Origin: Cymbidium sinense
Taxonomy: Eukaryota; Streptophyta; Magnoliopsida; Asparagales; Orchidaceae
NCBI GenBank assembly: GCA_021442155.1
Contig: CM038217.1
Location: forward strand, 151,411,834 to 151,475,833
Direction: 5' to 3'
Length of the DNA: 64,000 nucleotides
Positions 1 through 13,198 of the stretch are shown in pieces. The position numbers and the translations under genes are program-made. The notes under the pieces are model-generated. The model made no database searches. It was not told the DNA's origin and saw only the letters and a program-made list of their open reading frames with translations. Every line of letters begins with the position of its first letter. Position 1 is the first letter of the stretch.

Positions 1-1873
1 CTAATTCATCATCATTCCTATACTATTTGAGCAAACTATAATCCTCAAATTGTTTTAATGTACTTAGTTAGTCATCTCATGGACTCCCTTTGTGATATAA
101 TATGAGATAAGTGGAAACATCTTATTTAAGTAGAATTTTTTTTTGTAATGGATAAAATTAATTTGCTCCCAAGCATAGCTTCTAGGAGACTTCACCCATG
201 AATATCTAATCTTTACTATGATTCAAGATGTCAAGTATATATTCTTATGATGAGTCTACTCATCTTTATGAATATATCAATCACTATAAAACCAACATGT
301 ATATTTTGTAGGCTTCAGGTGCACTTCTTTCTCAGGTCTTCCTTGCCACTCTCACGAGTCAAGCTTGTGCATGATTCTATTCCCTCTTAAGGAGAACTAT
401 ACACAATTTTACTTATACTGCTAGACTTTTCGTTGAATAATTCATCACTATTTAAAGAATTGTCGGAGATTCATTTCATTTTTATGGGATTTACTAAAAT
501 ATGAGAGAAAATCTTGAAGCATATTTTCAAATATTTCTATCATAGACTTATTAAATCCTATGAGTAGATTCTAAGCAACAACATAATATTTTTCTTAGAA
601 ATTTTTGTTCTGAACATTTATATTCTTCATCCATGCGAGAGATAGTTCACTCTTATGCTGATCTTATTAATCAATAAGAAACACAAATAAGTGCTAACAA
701 GGCCGTTAATATCCATCAAAGTAATTTGAATAATCTTTGTGTAAAAAATTACAATAAGAAATTGATTGACTTCTCCAACAAAGAAAGTAAGAATGATGAA
801 GAGATCAAAGACACCTTTCCCACCAGTTCATTATGAATCATCTAATTATAGAACTAATATTTCATAAAGATTCAAAATTTTAAACATCTTAAGTGGCTAA
901 AATTATTAAAAAAATTAAAATAATGGAGACTAATCAAAATGCTATCATTTTTATCATTAAGCAGATATTCAGTAAAATGATGTAATAATCTAAATGAAGA
1001 GATTGAGTATTAATACACCAAGGCCACCTGAGCAATTTACTCATAAAAAAGATTACCAAAGTCATTAAAAGAAAATTATTAAATAAGGGTACCACCAAAC
1101 CCTATTTACTCTTATACATAAGAAGAACTCATCATTAAAGCAACATGTAAAAAGTGGATCTCCTCAACATTTATATCTTATCAAAATATGATTTATACTT
1201 GTTATAGATAAAAATGTTAAGTGGAAATAATAATAGTATGAAATTGTGCCTATTGTATAATAAATATTACAAGAAGGATAAGGAGAAAGTTCTTAAAAAG
1301 ACAAGATAAATATATCTTATTTTTTTCTCATGTAAAATCTTATAAAATGTGATATCACTATAGTTAAGTCAATCAAGAGAATGTGGGTGCACTGAATCTC
1401 TCAAAGGGACTACACTCATTGAGGTTAATTACACTTAAAGAAATTTCTAAGAGAAGCAATTGATAAATTAAATATGTTATTATTTTGATTTACATAACTT
1501 GTATATTAGGAGAAGACTATGGCACAAAAATATTATCCTAATAAAATATTCTATACTTTAAGATAGAACAACCCACAAGGAAATGGGTGAATCACCATGA
1601 TCAAATAATGCCATTTTTTATATCAAAATTCTATATGATAGCAGCCTTTAAATTGCTAAAAATTCTATCATGGAATACGATGGTCTCAAGAGAATAAGAG
1701 AATAATAACAAAAACTTAAAAAAAAAGATGAAAAATAATATAATCAAAATTTCATGAATCCATCATTCTAGGTTATCAAATTTAAGATCATTTAACTATA
1801 AAGGTAGTTGACAATGTTGTAAGAAACTTTATCAATAATTACAAATTACATCATCCATAATTAAATGATAATC
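1..1873. other. AT-rich decayed sequence, mostly unassigned
   Basis: Very AT-rich DNA with no open frame of useful length. A decayed gag-like stretch at about 312-720 is listed separately. The remainder (1-311 and 721-1873) shows no repeat shared with the rest of the window that I could detect. It ends exactly where a plus-strand LTR begins with TGTTGACC at 1874. It may be the body of an older, heavily mutated retroelement, but apart from the gag stretch that is inference. Confidence 0.5.
312..720 (+). pseudogene. decayed Ty3/gypsy gag (capsid) relic
   Basis: Read on the plus strand from about 318, the frame gives GALLSQVFLATLT, a stop, FYSLL, then TIHNF and ARLFVE, a stop and FI. This follows the usual plant gypsy capsid pattern of a CRxFPxTLTGxAxxWF block followed by SIxSFxxLxxxFVxxF, with the Trp and one Gln replaced by stops. 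The gag of element B in this window has the equivalent DALLFRLFVNSLAG and FDGLEQLFIKRF. About 60 codons on, NLEAYFQIF resembles the ESLRxYxxRF block that normally follows, in another frame, and SMREIVHSYADLIN follows near 627-670. Stops and frameshifts make it non-functional. It is more decayed than elements A and B and may belong to a different gypsy lineage. No protease or RT could be followed downstream before the LTR at 1874. Confidence 0.5.
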
Positions 1874-3059
1874 TGTTGACCTCATTTTTAGGATGAACTC
1901 TCAACTCCTCCATCTTAGATATAGGATTCCTCTTAGACTTTAAGAGTTCCTTAGTCTTAAGACACATCTAGTGATTAGGTGGACACTCAACATAGCCCTA
2001 GAGACTTAGAAGGGTTAGCCATAGGATTAGGTCATGCCTTAGGGGTGTTAGGAAAATATGCCTACCCTTAGCTTGAACCACTCCTCACCTTCCTTCCTTC
2101 AAGTAAAACTCCAAATCAATCTTATTTGATTTTCTCCAAACTCAAATCAATATCACATGGTTGAAATCCATGATTGAAATCCATGGTTGAAACCCATAAT
2201 TGAAATTCCAAATTCCAAAATATTTCATAAATCCTTAATTTTCCTCTTAAGGGCTTAGCTTAGATCAACTTCAAATCAATTCAAATTCATGAAACTTGTC
2301 ACCACTCATTTATATTCTCATTTATATTCACATATATAAATAAAATATAAATTCAAATCAATCAAACTAAATCCAACAATCAAATCCAAAGTTCAAAAAT
2401 ATTCCGTAAGCCCTTAATTCCTTCTTAAGAACTTAGCCTAAATCATATTCAAATCAATTCAAACTCTTGAAATTTTCTCATAACTCATTTTTATTCTCAT
2501 TTATATTCACATATGTAAATGAAATATAAATTCAAATCAATCAAATCAAATCCAAAATTCTAATTCCAAATTCTAAAATCTTTCCTAAATCCTTAATTTC
2601 CCTCTTAAGGACTTAGTTTAGATCATATTCAAATCACTCCAAATCCTTGAAATTTTCTCATAACTCATTTATATTCTCATTTATATTCACATATATAAAT
2701 GAAATATAAATTCAAACAATCAAAATCAATTCCAAAAATCAAACTCAAATCTACTCAAAATCCAACCTAAGCTTTTCAAGTCAAATTCTTGAACTTAGTC
2801 ACATCAACTTCAAATCAAGCCAAACCCTTGATTTTTCTTTATGATTCAATAAATCCTTCAATCATGAATCCAAATATAAAACAAACTTCAATCACTTAAC
2901 CAAAACCCAATTCAAAAATCAAACCCTAAATCCATTCATGTTCTTCCTTTGAATATGAAATTGTCCAATGAATCAAAACCTATTTGACTTCAAACTACTT
3001 GCAAATGGATTTATATTTCAATCATAAGTCCATATACAAGTTCAATCGAACTTAAATCA

Positions 3060-4150
3060 AGCTTTGACCAAGCCATTTGACCCACTTAGGCTCACTTAAC
3101 CCAAAGTGACTTAAAGTACCCTTTATGAGCCAAATTCTAATCCTAACCAAATTGGATTGAATCAAACTCACCTAAACCTCTCATCATGATCAACAATCAT
3201 CATGAGATGATCAATCAATCAAATTGGGTCAAACCAAGTCAACACTTAGCCAAAATGAAACCTAACATAGCTAAAATCCACCATAGGCCAAATTGATTGA
3301 AACCATTGATCAAGACTCATTCATGATCAATGTTTGAACTTGACCAAGTCAACATTTGAACCTAACCTAGCCCAATTGGTCACTTGACCCAAGTTGACCC
3401 AACTTGACTTAAAAAGTCAAAATGTGTCACAACTTGATCTAAGCCAAATTGATTGAAACCAATGGGTCAAGTTCATTCCAAATCACTTGTTGAACTTGAC
3501 CAAAGCCTCAATTGGCCAACAACTGACCTAATTGACCTTGAACCCAACTTGACCTAAAGGGTCATATTGAGCCAAATTCAAACTTAATCAAAATTGATTG
3601 GAAACAAAGATACCAATCCACTTCATATGACTAACCAAACGTAAGCCTACCCATGAACTAGCTCAAATAGGTCAAATGGGTCAATTTGGTCACTTGACCC
3701 ATTTGACCTAAATGAAGTTATATGAACCAAATTCAAACATAAACCAAATTGAACCAAACTAAAGCCACCAAAATATTTCAAATAGTCATATGAACTTGAC
3801 CCAACCCTTGGTTTGACCTAATTTGACCAATTGGTCAACTTGACCCAAGTTGACCCATTTTGACCTAAATGGGTCAACATGAGCCAAACAATACCAAATG
3901 AACTCCAAATCCAATGAAACTTGACCAAACTTATTTTCTCGACATACCATACATATCCAAATTCAAAAATCAGCCAAATGACCATTTTACCCTTAGGCCA
4001 TAGGGTAAATTTTGATCAAATCTATTGAGAATCTGGTCAATTCCTCTTCACACCTACTTGATACTCTCCTAGTGGATCAAGTGAACACTAGGGAGGGTGG
4101 TGCACCCGACCCAATGGGTTTGGGTCAGCCCAACTTGACCCAATGGCCAA
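3060..4150. repeat. TTGACC/GGTCAA-dense block of LTR (copy 1)
   Basis: Dozens of TTGACC, TTGACT and GGTCAA words are packed into about 1.1 kb, arranged in imperfect units of about 150 bp. One repeated landmark, 'gccaaattgattgaaacc', starts near 3288 and 3443, with related forms near 3588 and 3741. The same block is present in the other LTRs at about 7300-8180, 23210-24130, 27300-28250 and 42760-43650. Confidence 0.75.
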
Positions 4151-4675
4151 ACTGACCATGTGCATGAAATAGGCACATGGGGATCATGCCTCCACTCAAA
4201 TGGAGCACATGGGGACTCCACTAATCCACTCCCTAGCCTAAAATGAACTCAAGGATAATAACAAACCCACCCTAAGCTCAATTGGATCAAAATGGCTCCG
4301 ATTGCCAAAGGGGGAGATATACTCCCCCTAATTCATTTGAATCTTCAATTCCCCATTGTCGATTAAGTGTGAGGAAGCTAGAGGAGTCTTTTCTCAGTGA
4401 TCCCAAGCTCCCTCAAGCACTTGCCAACTTCATCTTCTCGATTTTCATAAGGTGAAAATAGGGGAGCTCCACAGGATTTTGAACTTAGCCAATACTCAAT
4501 ATCAACCAAATTCCCTTAGCAAGCTCCATCAGAGGATCAAATCGAGCTTGACCAAGCTCTTTCCCAAGCTCCAAAGGTAGGGAGGATCCAATTCAATCAA
4601 AGCCGAGCTCACTTGGAGGAGGAGTTGGTCCATAGAGCCATCCACCCAACCTCAAGAGCTAAAACTTTCAGCAAA

Positions 4676-4698
4676 GCTTCATCTCAACCAGACGAAGC
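4676..4698. other. conserved 9-bp LTR hairpin (copy 1)
   Basis: Arms GCTTCATCT and AGACGAAGC around a 5-nt loop, with one mismatch. The homologous site in the other LTRs also forms a 9-bp, 5-nt-loop hairpin (see 41981-42003). Confidence 0.6.
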
Positions 4699-4770
4699 TT
4701 CTCTAAGGGAATCGAGCGTCGGTAATAACCTCCAGTGAGGTATGCCATTTTCCTTGTAGACCAAATAAAT

Positions 4771-5653
4771 ACCTATTCTCCAAGTGTTGAGTAGCTACTT
4801 TTGGATTTGAATCCATGCTTATAAGTTGAGAACCTTTGCTTATATCATGTTGTATATATAACACATTATTTGATTAAATATTGTGTAAGAAGATAAATAT
4901 ATTCCATCACAACATAGCAAATAAAAGCTAAATAGCATATAACATCAAAAATAATATTTGGTGCCAAAATTAGAATTTTAATATATTTAATTAATGGGTC
5001 CTATAAAAGTAAAAGTGTAAGAGTAATGATAGTACATCTTGTATTTTAAAAAAATCTATATCCTAATGCAAAAAATACACACAAAAATGCAATAATTAGT
5101 CATTACAAACCAACACAAATGACTGTAAGTCATGCATCAAAAGGAGCCTCGAGTAAAATATGATCTAACTATACCCTAGCTCTTTGCTAAACGATTAAAT
5201 GATTATGAACTATCACAATACTTAAATATGTACAAAAACTTTAATATATTATTGATAAACTCATATGGCTTAACAAACTGCTAAGCTAGCTCATCTCAAA
5301 AGAATTAGACCATAGCGTGCCACTTTATTTAAATGATTTTCTTTGTTTTTGGGAAAAAGGTTATTTGTTGTAGGTTCTTTGAATTCCTTAAGTAGTTATA
5401 AGATGTCTACTTATGATAAGATGATTTTCATCAAAAGGATGGAGGTTTAATAGATAATAGAAATAATTTTTTTATAAATAAGTTAGGACCTAAAATTAAA
5501 TTGATTGTCCTATCTAATTTATGTAGGTTGATCTCATGTATATATAGATATGTCAATGTAAGGGTATATAATTGAAACAATCAACTATCAAGTTTAGGAT
5601 TAAAGTGTTTAAATGTGATTCAAACATGTGAAAGATAGAAAAGCTTTAGGTCT
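4771..5653. other. unassigned AT-rich segment
   Basis: About 0.88 kb between a truncated plus-strand LTR and the 3' tip of a minus-strand LTR. No reading frame, tandem repeat or similarity to the LTR or internal regions was recognised. It could be original host DNA or a decayed insertion. Confidence 0.4.
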
Positions 5654-6021
5654 TGTGGTGTTTATTTTTGGATGTATAGGGGACACCATGCAGATCGTAG
5701 GGGGGGTACTTATTGAAGTGATTGGCTACAACATTGAGATATGATGTACTATCTCTAAAGATAGGGACATCATCCTACAATGGACCTAATCACCTAATAA
5801 AAACTCCTGATGCATGATGGGCCTTTGAATATACCAGAGATTTTTTTCTTACTTCATATGGATGAATAAAGTAGGGTTTATATTAAGACGGGTTCTTAAG
5901 TTCCCCATGGAATCAAGCCTCCATAGTTAATTACATCTTAGGGAATGAAATTCCCTAAGAATACTCTCTAGTAAAGTAGACAAGTATCATCTCCAAAGAT
6001 TTTAAGTTTAGACTTTCAAAG
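5654..6021 (-). mobile_element. LTR 3'-terminal fragment (minus orientation)
   Basis: Starts TGTGGTGTTTATTTTT, the same terminus as the solo LTR at 17131, and stays collinear with 17131-17505 and 59637-60000 up to about 6016. It carries the 'gggacaccatgcagat' block, the 'gatgaataaagtagggttt' block and the twin hairpins near 5905-5959. It then stops abruptly at the TGTTGACC start of the plus-strand LTR at 6022. The five bases before that start (caaag) would be the target site if the plus-strand LTR inserted here, but its far end is lost, so no duplication can be confirmed. Confidence 0.8.
5937..5959. other. LTR 3'-end hairpin 2
   Basis: Perfect 9-bp arms CTTAGGGAA and TTCCCTAAG around TGAAA. 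Homologous to CCTAAGGAA/TTCCTTAGG at 59920-59943 and CTAAGGGA/TCCCTTAG at 37630-37650: the arms changed together. Confidence 0.65.
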
Positions 6022-8963
6022 TGTTGACCTTACTTTTGGAGTGAGTTCTCAACCTCCTCATCATAGATCTAGGACTCTTATAGACACTAAGAGTTCTTTA
6101 ATCTTAAGACACTGCTAGTAATTAGGTGAACACTTAACTTAAGCCTAGAGACTTAGAAAGGTTAGTCATAGGGGTAGGTTATGCCATAGAGAGTTAGGGA
6201 AACTTGCCCATCTTGTGGCCTAAACCCAACCTATGTTCACCTCCTCAAACCAAACCTCAAATTCAATTAAAATAATAAATCCAAATCCAAATTACAAATC
6301 AAATGATTGAAACCCATGATTAAATCAAAAATCAAAATCCTACCTAAGCCCTATGATTTTATCTTACGGGCTTAACCTTAATCAAATTCAAATCAATCCA
6401 AATTCAATTGATTTTCTCAAAGATCAATTCAATCCCTTAATCATTTATCAAATTCAAGTCCAAACTAAATTCCAAATGATTGAAACCCGAGATCAAATTT
6501 AAACTCCCAAATCCTCTTTAAGCCTTATGATTGAATTCCATGGACTTAGCCAAATATCCACCCAATTCAATCCAAACTTGATTGATCTCTTCATGAATCA
6601 ATCATATCTTCATTTGTATTCATAAATATAAATAAAATATAAACTCAAATAATAAAAACCAAATCGAACTAAGTCCAAATCCAATCAAATTCAAAGCTAA
6701 CCCATATGGACTACCTCAATGAGCTTAGCCAAATCTCATTCAAATCAACCCAAAATCAATTGATTTTCTCCTAAATCAATTAGATATTCAATTATCTTCA
6801 CAAATATAAATGAAACCCACATTTCATTAACCAAACCAAATCAAACTAAATCAATTTCCTTCTAAGCCCTTTTGACCTACCTCATGAGCTTAGTCAAATT
6901 TGCCTTCAAACCATTCCAAACTCAAGTAATTTTCTCATAAGTCATTTATATCTTCATTTATATTCACAAATACAAATGAAATATAAACTCAAATAGCCAA
7001 AACCAAATCTAAAATCAAATCAAAATCCAATTTAAACCATTTAAGCCAATTCCTTTGACTTAACCAAAACCCTCCTAAATCAAGAAAAAATTAGTGGATT
7101 TTCTCTTGAATAAGTCATTCCTTCAATCATCTATCCAAATATAAATGAAACCTACAATCATCAAGATAAATTGAAACCAACTCAAGTCAAGCCCAACTTA
7201 GCCATTTTGACTTGAAATTGCAAATGAACCAAAACCTATCATAACCCAAATTGATTATTATTGGATTTATATTTCAATCCTAAACTCATATATAAATTCA
7301 ACTAAACCTTAATCAAACCAAAATCAAGCCAATTTATCCATTTAGGTCCACTTGACTCAAAGTGGCCTAAAGGACTTATATGAACTAAGTTCTAATCCAA
7401 CCTAAATTAGATTGAACCAAGCCCATCCAAATCTCATTCAGTGATCATTGATCACCCTAGGATGATCAATTGCCTTAAATTAAGTCAAACCAAGTCAACT
7501 TCATCATTTGACCAAGTCAACCATTAGCCCATATGAAACCCAAATTTTCCAAAATTAATCATACACCAAATAAATTGAAATCATTGATTCACATCAACCC
7601 ATAATCAATGATTGAACATGAATTGACCATCAGTTGAGCCAAACCAAACTTAATTGGCCATTTAACCCAAGTTGACCTAAATTGGCCTAAAAAGCCAAAA
7701 TAGGTCAAATCATGATCCAACCTAAATTGATTGCAACCAATGGCTTAAGTTCATTCCAAATTAATTATTTAACTCGATCAAACCCATAATTGAACCCAAT
7801 TTGGCCAATTGAGCCCAATTGACCAACTTAGCCCAAATTGACCTAAAGGGTCAAATTGGACAAAATTCAAATTAAATCTAAATCGATTCAAACCAAAGCA
7901 TACAATCATTTTCAATTAACCAATTGAACTTGAACCAACACCCAATCTAATCCAATTTGACCAATTTGGTCAAATTGGTCAACTTGACCCATTTGACCTA
8001 TATGAGTCCAAATGACCAAAATCAAACTAGTCCAAATTGATTGAAACCACTTGAACCAAAATACATTAAATCATCATTTGCCCAAGCTTTGGTTTGACCC
8101 AATTTGACCAATTGGTCAACCCAACCCAACATGACCCATAAGGGTCAAATTGAGCTAAAACCTTTGAAACCAACCCATGGGACCTTGAACCCGACCAAAC
8201 TCGACCCAAACCCATCATAGGTTAGCCCAAAATCAGTCCAAACTTAATTGGTACCAAACCCAAGGGATTTTGCCAAAATTAGCAAAGTCCACTCCTACTT
8301 TTTCCTTGGCAGCCATCAAACACCCAATTTGGAGTATGACCTAGCCACCTAGTCCACCTTAAGTGGGCTAGGCTTGCCATGGAATAAAGGGAGGTGAGTT
8401 AACTCACCTCCCTCACAAGTCGAAAATCTAATGGATCAAGGAAGATGCAACCAGCCATATCCCACCTTGAGCCACCTCCCAAGCTCTCTTTCACTCAAAT
8501 CGAGCCACGTGGACTTGATGGGGACAACTCCGACGCTCTGGCGGTGGTTGGCAAGCCAAAAATGGGGGATTGATCCCGTCCGTCCACCTCAGCCAATTAA
8601 GGGATATACCCCCTCAATCTGAATGGGAAACACATCGATTCAACTTGCCAAGGCTTCTTAAGGTGATTTCAAACTCCCTAGCAAGCTCTCGAGCATTACC
8701 AAAGCCTCCCCACTTTGGATTCCTCCTTCCTGAGCGAAGCTAAAATAAGGCACTCACTCATTGGTCCCAACTCCCTCATTCCTTAACTAAAATCAAATTG
8801 CTCTTACACACACATTCCACGCACCTCGTCGAGGCTACCCGAAGCTTCCCCCAAGTTTTAAACCCACCAGAGCAAGGAGTTTGACTAAAGTTGAAGCTCC
8901 AAAGCAAGGATCTTGGCCTCTCGAGTAATCCACATGGAATCAACCTAATTGCTGCTTAACAGG

Positions 8964-8986
8964 GCCTCGTCTTTACTAGACAAAGC
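8964..8986. other. conserved 9-bp LTR hairpin (copy 2)
   Basis: GCCTCGTCT and AGACAAAGC around a 5-nt loop, with two imperfect pairs. This is the position of the hairpin perfectly preserved at 41981-42003. Confidence 0.5.
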
Positions 8987-9384
8987 TTCCTTAAGTGTGC
9001 GAGCTACCAGTCTTAGCTCCGGTGAGGTAATTCCATGAAAATCAACCTCTAGCTTAAAATGTGTTGGAGCTTTGTGAAGAAAATGAGCATGTGAGCCAAT
9101 CTTAGCCATTGTATCTTCCTAGATCCCTCACACGATGGTGTGGGGTCCATTTGGAGCCAATCCAAGCTCGGGTGAGCTCAAATCGTACAATCAATGACAG
9201 ACGACCTCCGTCTTTCATTGTTCATGAGCTGATAGATCGTGCACCTCCGTTCCATGTGATCAAAAAGGATGGCCATGATTAGATCACATTAGATCCATCC
9301 GATTCAAGTTGTTATTAATCATGAGATTGATCTACGCCGTTCGATCTGAGATCAGAAGGTAGAGATCAATAGCGCGTCCTACCG

Positions 9385-9480
9385 CCGGCTGACTCAGCCG
9401 CGAGATATGACAACTTAAATAACCAATTTCGTAGTGTCATATGGAAAGCACGCCGTGTCAGCGTGCCATGTGGCATCGAT
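9385..9480 (+). promoter_or_regulatory. GC-rich block with CCAAT-like motif in LTR
   Basis: A local GC-rich island in AT-rich LTR: 'aacttaaataaccaat' followed by 'ggaaagcacgccgtg' and 'gtgccatgtggcatcg'. The equivalents at 21940-22025, 26015-26100 and 41510-41600 keep the TTAAATAG-type core and the CACG/CATG-rich dyads. Copy 21940 contains CACGTG (G-box core) twice. It could be an upstream control region of U3; function is inferred. Confidence 0.35.
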
Positions 9481-10869
9481 GGAATTAGGCTTAATTAAAG
9501 CTAATTAATTCTATTTTTTAAGGCCTAAACTTTATAATTTCATAATAAATCATAAAAAATCTAAAAAATATAAATAAAGGCTCATTTTAAAGATATTTCA
9601 GAGAGGAATCTATTAAAATTATCTTTAATTGATTTTGAATAGTAATAAGAGCTTAATTAGAGTTTAATTAAAAATTTAATTATTCTAATTACTCCCTCAT
9701 TAATTAACTAATTAACCTTAAACTTTCTGAGATTATTTAAGGGTATGACCTTTGCCTCCCTTATTTTTATTGAGATTTATTAGTTAATTAATTGATGAAG
9801 CCCTAATTACCTTCTTAACCTAATTAAGTGTTAATTAACCATATGAATAGTAACTTAATTAATTAATGGAGCTATTTATCATTATTTAATAGTAAGAAGA
9901 CTTAGGGAATTGAAATGGGGCCTCTCTCCTAATCTTTTCCCTAAGTTTCCTTAACTTTTCTAAGAGAAATTAATTAAAGATTAATAGATTAATTAATTAC
10001 TTAATTAGTTTAATTAAAATTTAAAATATATCCGAACCTAATTAATTCATAGGTAGATCTTTAGGTGTTGAATAACCTAAAGACATTTAAGGAAATTATG
10101 GTTAGCTCACATGTGTGGAAAAATCATAAATGTAGTTAATTAAGTTTCTTAAGATTAATTAACTATTAATTATGAGCCAATTACATTAGGCCCTTTTATT
10201 TCCTAGGACCATTATTAATTTACTTTTCAATTCATTTACATATCATGTTGGCTCATAATTATTTAGTTAATTACTTTAAGGTAACATATGTAAGGGTTAA
10301 ATAATTAATTTAATTCATATCTTAACTAAATTAATCAATAAAATCAACCTAATTACCTCTCATTAAATCAAATTAACTTATAAAGATGAGATGGGATTAG
10401 GATTAACAAACCTTTTTCTCTCTCTTCTTAAATCAAATTAAACATCAAATTGAAAATGACATTAAAAAGCTTTGGTTTGCTTTAAATGATTTTATTTGCT
10501 AGGATTATCCTTAGGAATTAATTTGATTGAATGAAATTATATGTTTATGTTTATTTATTTCTATCCAATCATATTAAAGTTGTATGTCATTTGATTCATG
10601 CATTCATCTTTTGCAAAAATCAATTAAATCAAATGGTTTCTTTTATGTCAAGCTTGCATGGTTTATTAAATTTAATGTATGCGTGGTTACTATCATTATT
10701 AAATCTAAATGTATTTATGTAAAGCTTATAAATGAATGATTACATATGCTATGAATGCTAGTTATAAATACATAGGAGATGTATGTGATTATAGCTTAAG
10801 TGTATAATATGAAGCTTCTTTCCTTTTATTCATGTATTGATTTATGTAAGTATGAATGTTAATAGGTAT

Positions 10870-11490
10870 ATGGTCTGGACATCCCAAGAATATGAGGCTT
10901 TAGATAGCCCCAAAGAGGTCATTTGATTACCTCACTTCCCTGATTTAATAACGACACATACTCCACTTGATTTTGTTCTTATGTATTTTAATACTAGAAT
11001 TTGGATTATACTTTACTCCATATGCATAAATGTTTCAATCAAATAAAAATACAACATTTGCATGGTTCACCTTCCTTTATTTATGTATACATTCATATGC
11101 ATTTGAGAAAAGCAAATATTTAGTTTGGACATCCCGGGAATAGGAAACTTTAAAGTAGCCCCAAGGAGGTCATTTGATTACCTCGCTTCCCTGGTTAACA
11201 ATGACATGTACTAGCTTATATGTCTTATACATGTGTGTGTGTGTGTGTATTTAATTATGGAATTATAACATCCTTTTCTTTTGTCAAAGATACATGCATC
11301 TATAATTAGTTAGGTGATTGAATTAATTGATCATGTGATTTGGAGGTCTCTTTCTTATGTTCATGTATGCAAATTTACATATGATTTGAATGCAAATGAT
11401 ATATAGTCTGGACATCCCAGGAATACGAAGCTTTAGCTAGCCCCAAGGAGGTCATTTGATTACCTCACTTTCTTGGTCAACAATGACACA
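10870..11490. repeat. ~265-bp tandem repeat in LTR, three units
   Basis: Three copies of a block carrying 'tctggacatccc', 'gaggctttag', 'gccccaa.gaggtcatttgattacctc' and 'acaatgacat', beginning near 10870, 11130 and 11405. The same unit occurs three times at 15730-16340, twice at 19870-20195, once at 39805-39895 and five times at 62290-63430. Confidence 0.8.
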
Positions 11491-12249
11491 TACCTATTTA
11501 ATTTCATCCCTATGTATTTTTGAATAAGAATTTAGATAGAGCTTTAAATTAATATGATGAAATGATTCAATCAAATGAAAAACATAAAATTTAAATATAA
11601 ATATTCACATCTATCATTCAAGTGTGCTAAAACATATTATATGTGTAGGTATACTTAGGATGTAATCATATGCATGTTATATGTGATGGAAATGAATGAT
11701 TTAACATGTGTCATGTGATAGTAATTCAATCATATTAATCTAAGATGCCTTTCATATTGAATAGAATTATTTAGAGTGAACCTAAACTTAGGATTAATTT
11801 AAAATGTGTAATAAGCCATTCACTAAAGAGAACTAAATCAATTAACATGCTTTAGAAATGACTTAAGGTAGGGATGAAAGAGTGTAATCCTCTCTTTTTC
11901 TTCTCTTTATAACACTTAGTTGCTAAGTGTAGGTTAAATGAAATAAAAGAAAATACTAAGTAAAATTCTCAAATCAATTAAACCACTTAAAATGAAATCA
12001 ATCTCTTATGATTAAATAGTCCTTTCACATTTAGAAAATCATAACCTTAATGCCTAGTTAGGACAAACCACACAAGCCTTAATACACACATTAGAACTAA
12101 GTCACTACTTTTAACTTTATGTAAGGGCGGTGCATGGAGTGATGTATATTTTATTTTATGATGTATTATTTTATGTTGGATGTTAGCATATATGTTTTGT
12201 AGACTGTATGGTAGGCAGATATTAGCCTAATCATATTTTTTGCAGAGGA

Positions 12250-12327
12250 TTATGCTAAAGGGGTTGCTTAAAAATAAATATGAATGCTCTCTTTTGCTGG
12301 TTGCTTAAACCCCTTTAGCATGATCCA
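12250..12327. other. inverted repeat in LTR (copy 2)
   Basis: Arms containing ATGCTAAAGGGGTT and AACCCCTTTAGCAT flank about 45 bp. The corresponding positions in the minus-strand LTRs (for example 14890-14970 and 19030-19110) keep only a partial version, so this is the best-preserved copy. Confidence 0.55.
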
Positions 12328-12688
12328 AGCTAAGACAGGTGGGCTTGGTTACTTATGTGTAGGGTGCTAAGTCCAAATTATAAATATAACTGCTTGATAA
12401 TGCATGTATGTTTAGCTAACACTTATTTTTGCAGGTGTAGTTATATTTACTTTTTCTATTTTCAATGTAATTTTGCATTAGGAATTAGGATTAGTGTTAT
12501 GGGAGATAAGGATGAGCATTGGCTAGAAGGCTTTGTCCTAGGAGCCATGTGATGCCTTGAAGCTTACCAACTCAAAGAAGCAATGAAGAAGAAAGAAAGA
12601 AAAAGAATGAAGGAGACATGAAAACATATAGACTTGAAGATCCCTTATTCATTTATAAATTATAATTATTCTTTCATATTCTGGGCTG

Positions 12689-12694
12689 TATAAG
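12689..12694 (+). promoter_or_regulatory. candidate LTR TATA box (copy 2)
   Basis: TGTATAAGGGTA followed by AGCTCGGCTACCC. The same motif sits at the same place in all five LTRs that contain this region (14522, 18631, 38633 and 61117 on the minus strand). This short block is better conserved than its surroundings, which supports a core promoter. Confidence 0.5.
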
Positions 12695-13198
12695 GGTACA
12701 GCTCGGCTACCCATTTTCTCTTCTCGATTTGTACGGCGGCACCCGACTGCACAAGCCTGTTATTCTTTTGCGTTAGTTTTATAAAATTGATTGATATTAT
12801 GTTTAAAATTATGCATTATAAATAACATGCTTTTCTTAGTTTCTTAAATGTTCGATGCCTTAATGTGTAGCCTGGATACAATTAGGCTCTTAGGGTAAAA
12901 TAAATATTTTACCCAACTATAACTTATAACTAAAGTTTTAAATAATTCATAATGTTACATAAAGCCTAGGCATTAAATCAAGACAATTAAAAGATTTAGA
13001 AACCCCTTAGCTGAATGTTGTATGTCTCACATCATGCATGCATATTGCTTCACTCTTGTTAAGAGAGGGTTTCCATCCTTGCACGATAAGCGAAGACTTG
13101 ATCTTTGGGGTCTCCTCTATGGTGGAAAACACCTCTTTCCCGCTGATTTAGCCCATAATCCATTTTCATCATGCATTTAGGCATACAAAAATCAGGTT

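Larger units (their letters stand above)
1874..4770 (+). mobile_element. truncated LTR, 5' 2.9 kb (plus orientation)
   Basis: Begins TGTTGACCTCA, the 5' terminus shared by the other LTR copies (6022 on the plus strand; 25232, 29477 and 45374 on the minus strand). It then follows their order: a conserved first 180 bp containing 'agtctta(a)gaca', an AT-rich block of roughly 180-bp units (2120-2840), the TTGACC-dense block (3060-4150), and a GC-richer block ending with the conserved hairpin at 4676-4698. Similarity to the other copies fades at about 4750-4790, so roughly the 3' two thirds are missing. No target duplication can be assigned because the other end is lost. Confidence 0.85.
6022..13198 (+). 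mobile_element. near-complete LTR, 7.2 kb (plus orientation)
   Basis: Begins TGTTGACCTTACTTTT and is collinear, in reverse complement, with the solo LTR 25232 down to about 18150. In order it has the terminal block (6022-6210), AT-rich repeat units (6300-7160), TTGACC-dense block (7300-8180), conserved hairpin (8964-8986), GC-rich block with 'aacttaaataaccaat' (9385-9480), an AT-rich 'ttaattaatt' tract, three copies of the ~265-bp repeat (10870, 11130, 11405), a hairpin at 12250-12327 and a TATA motif at 12689. Similarity stops in 'atacaaaaatc' at 13198, so the last 0.9-1.0 kb and the 3' terminus are missing. No internal region is attached. It lies head-to-head with the minus-strand LTR that starts at 13245. 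Confidence 0.85.

Noticed and set aside
11228..11246. (GT)n microsatellite, with CA counterparts near 15966 and 63060
   Set aside because: Short tracts inside the ~265-bp LTR repeats; nothing beyond ordinary slippage.
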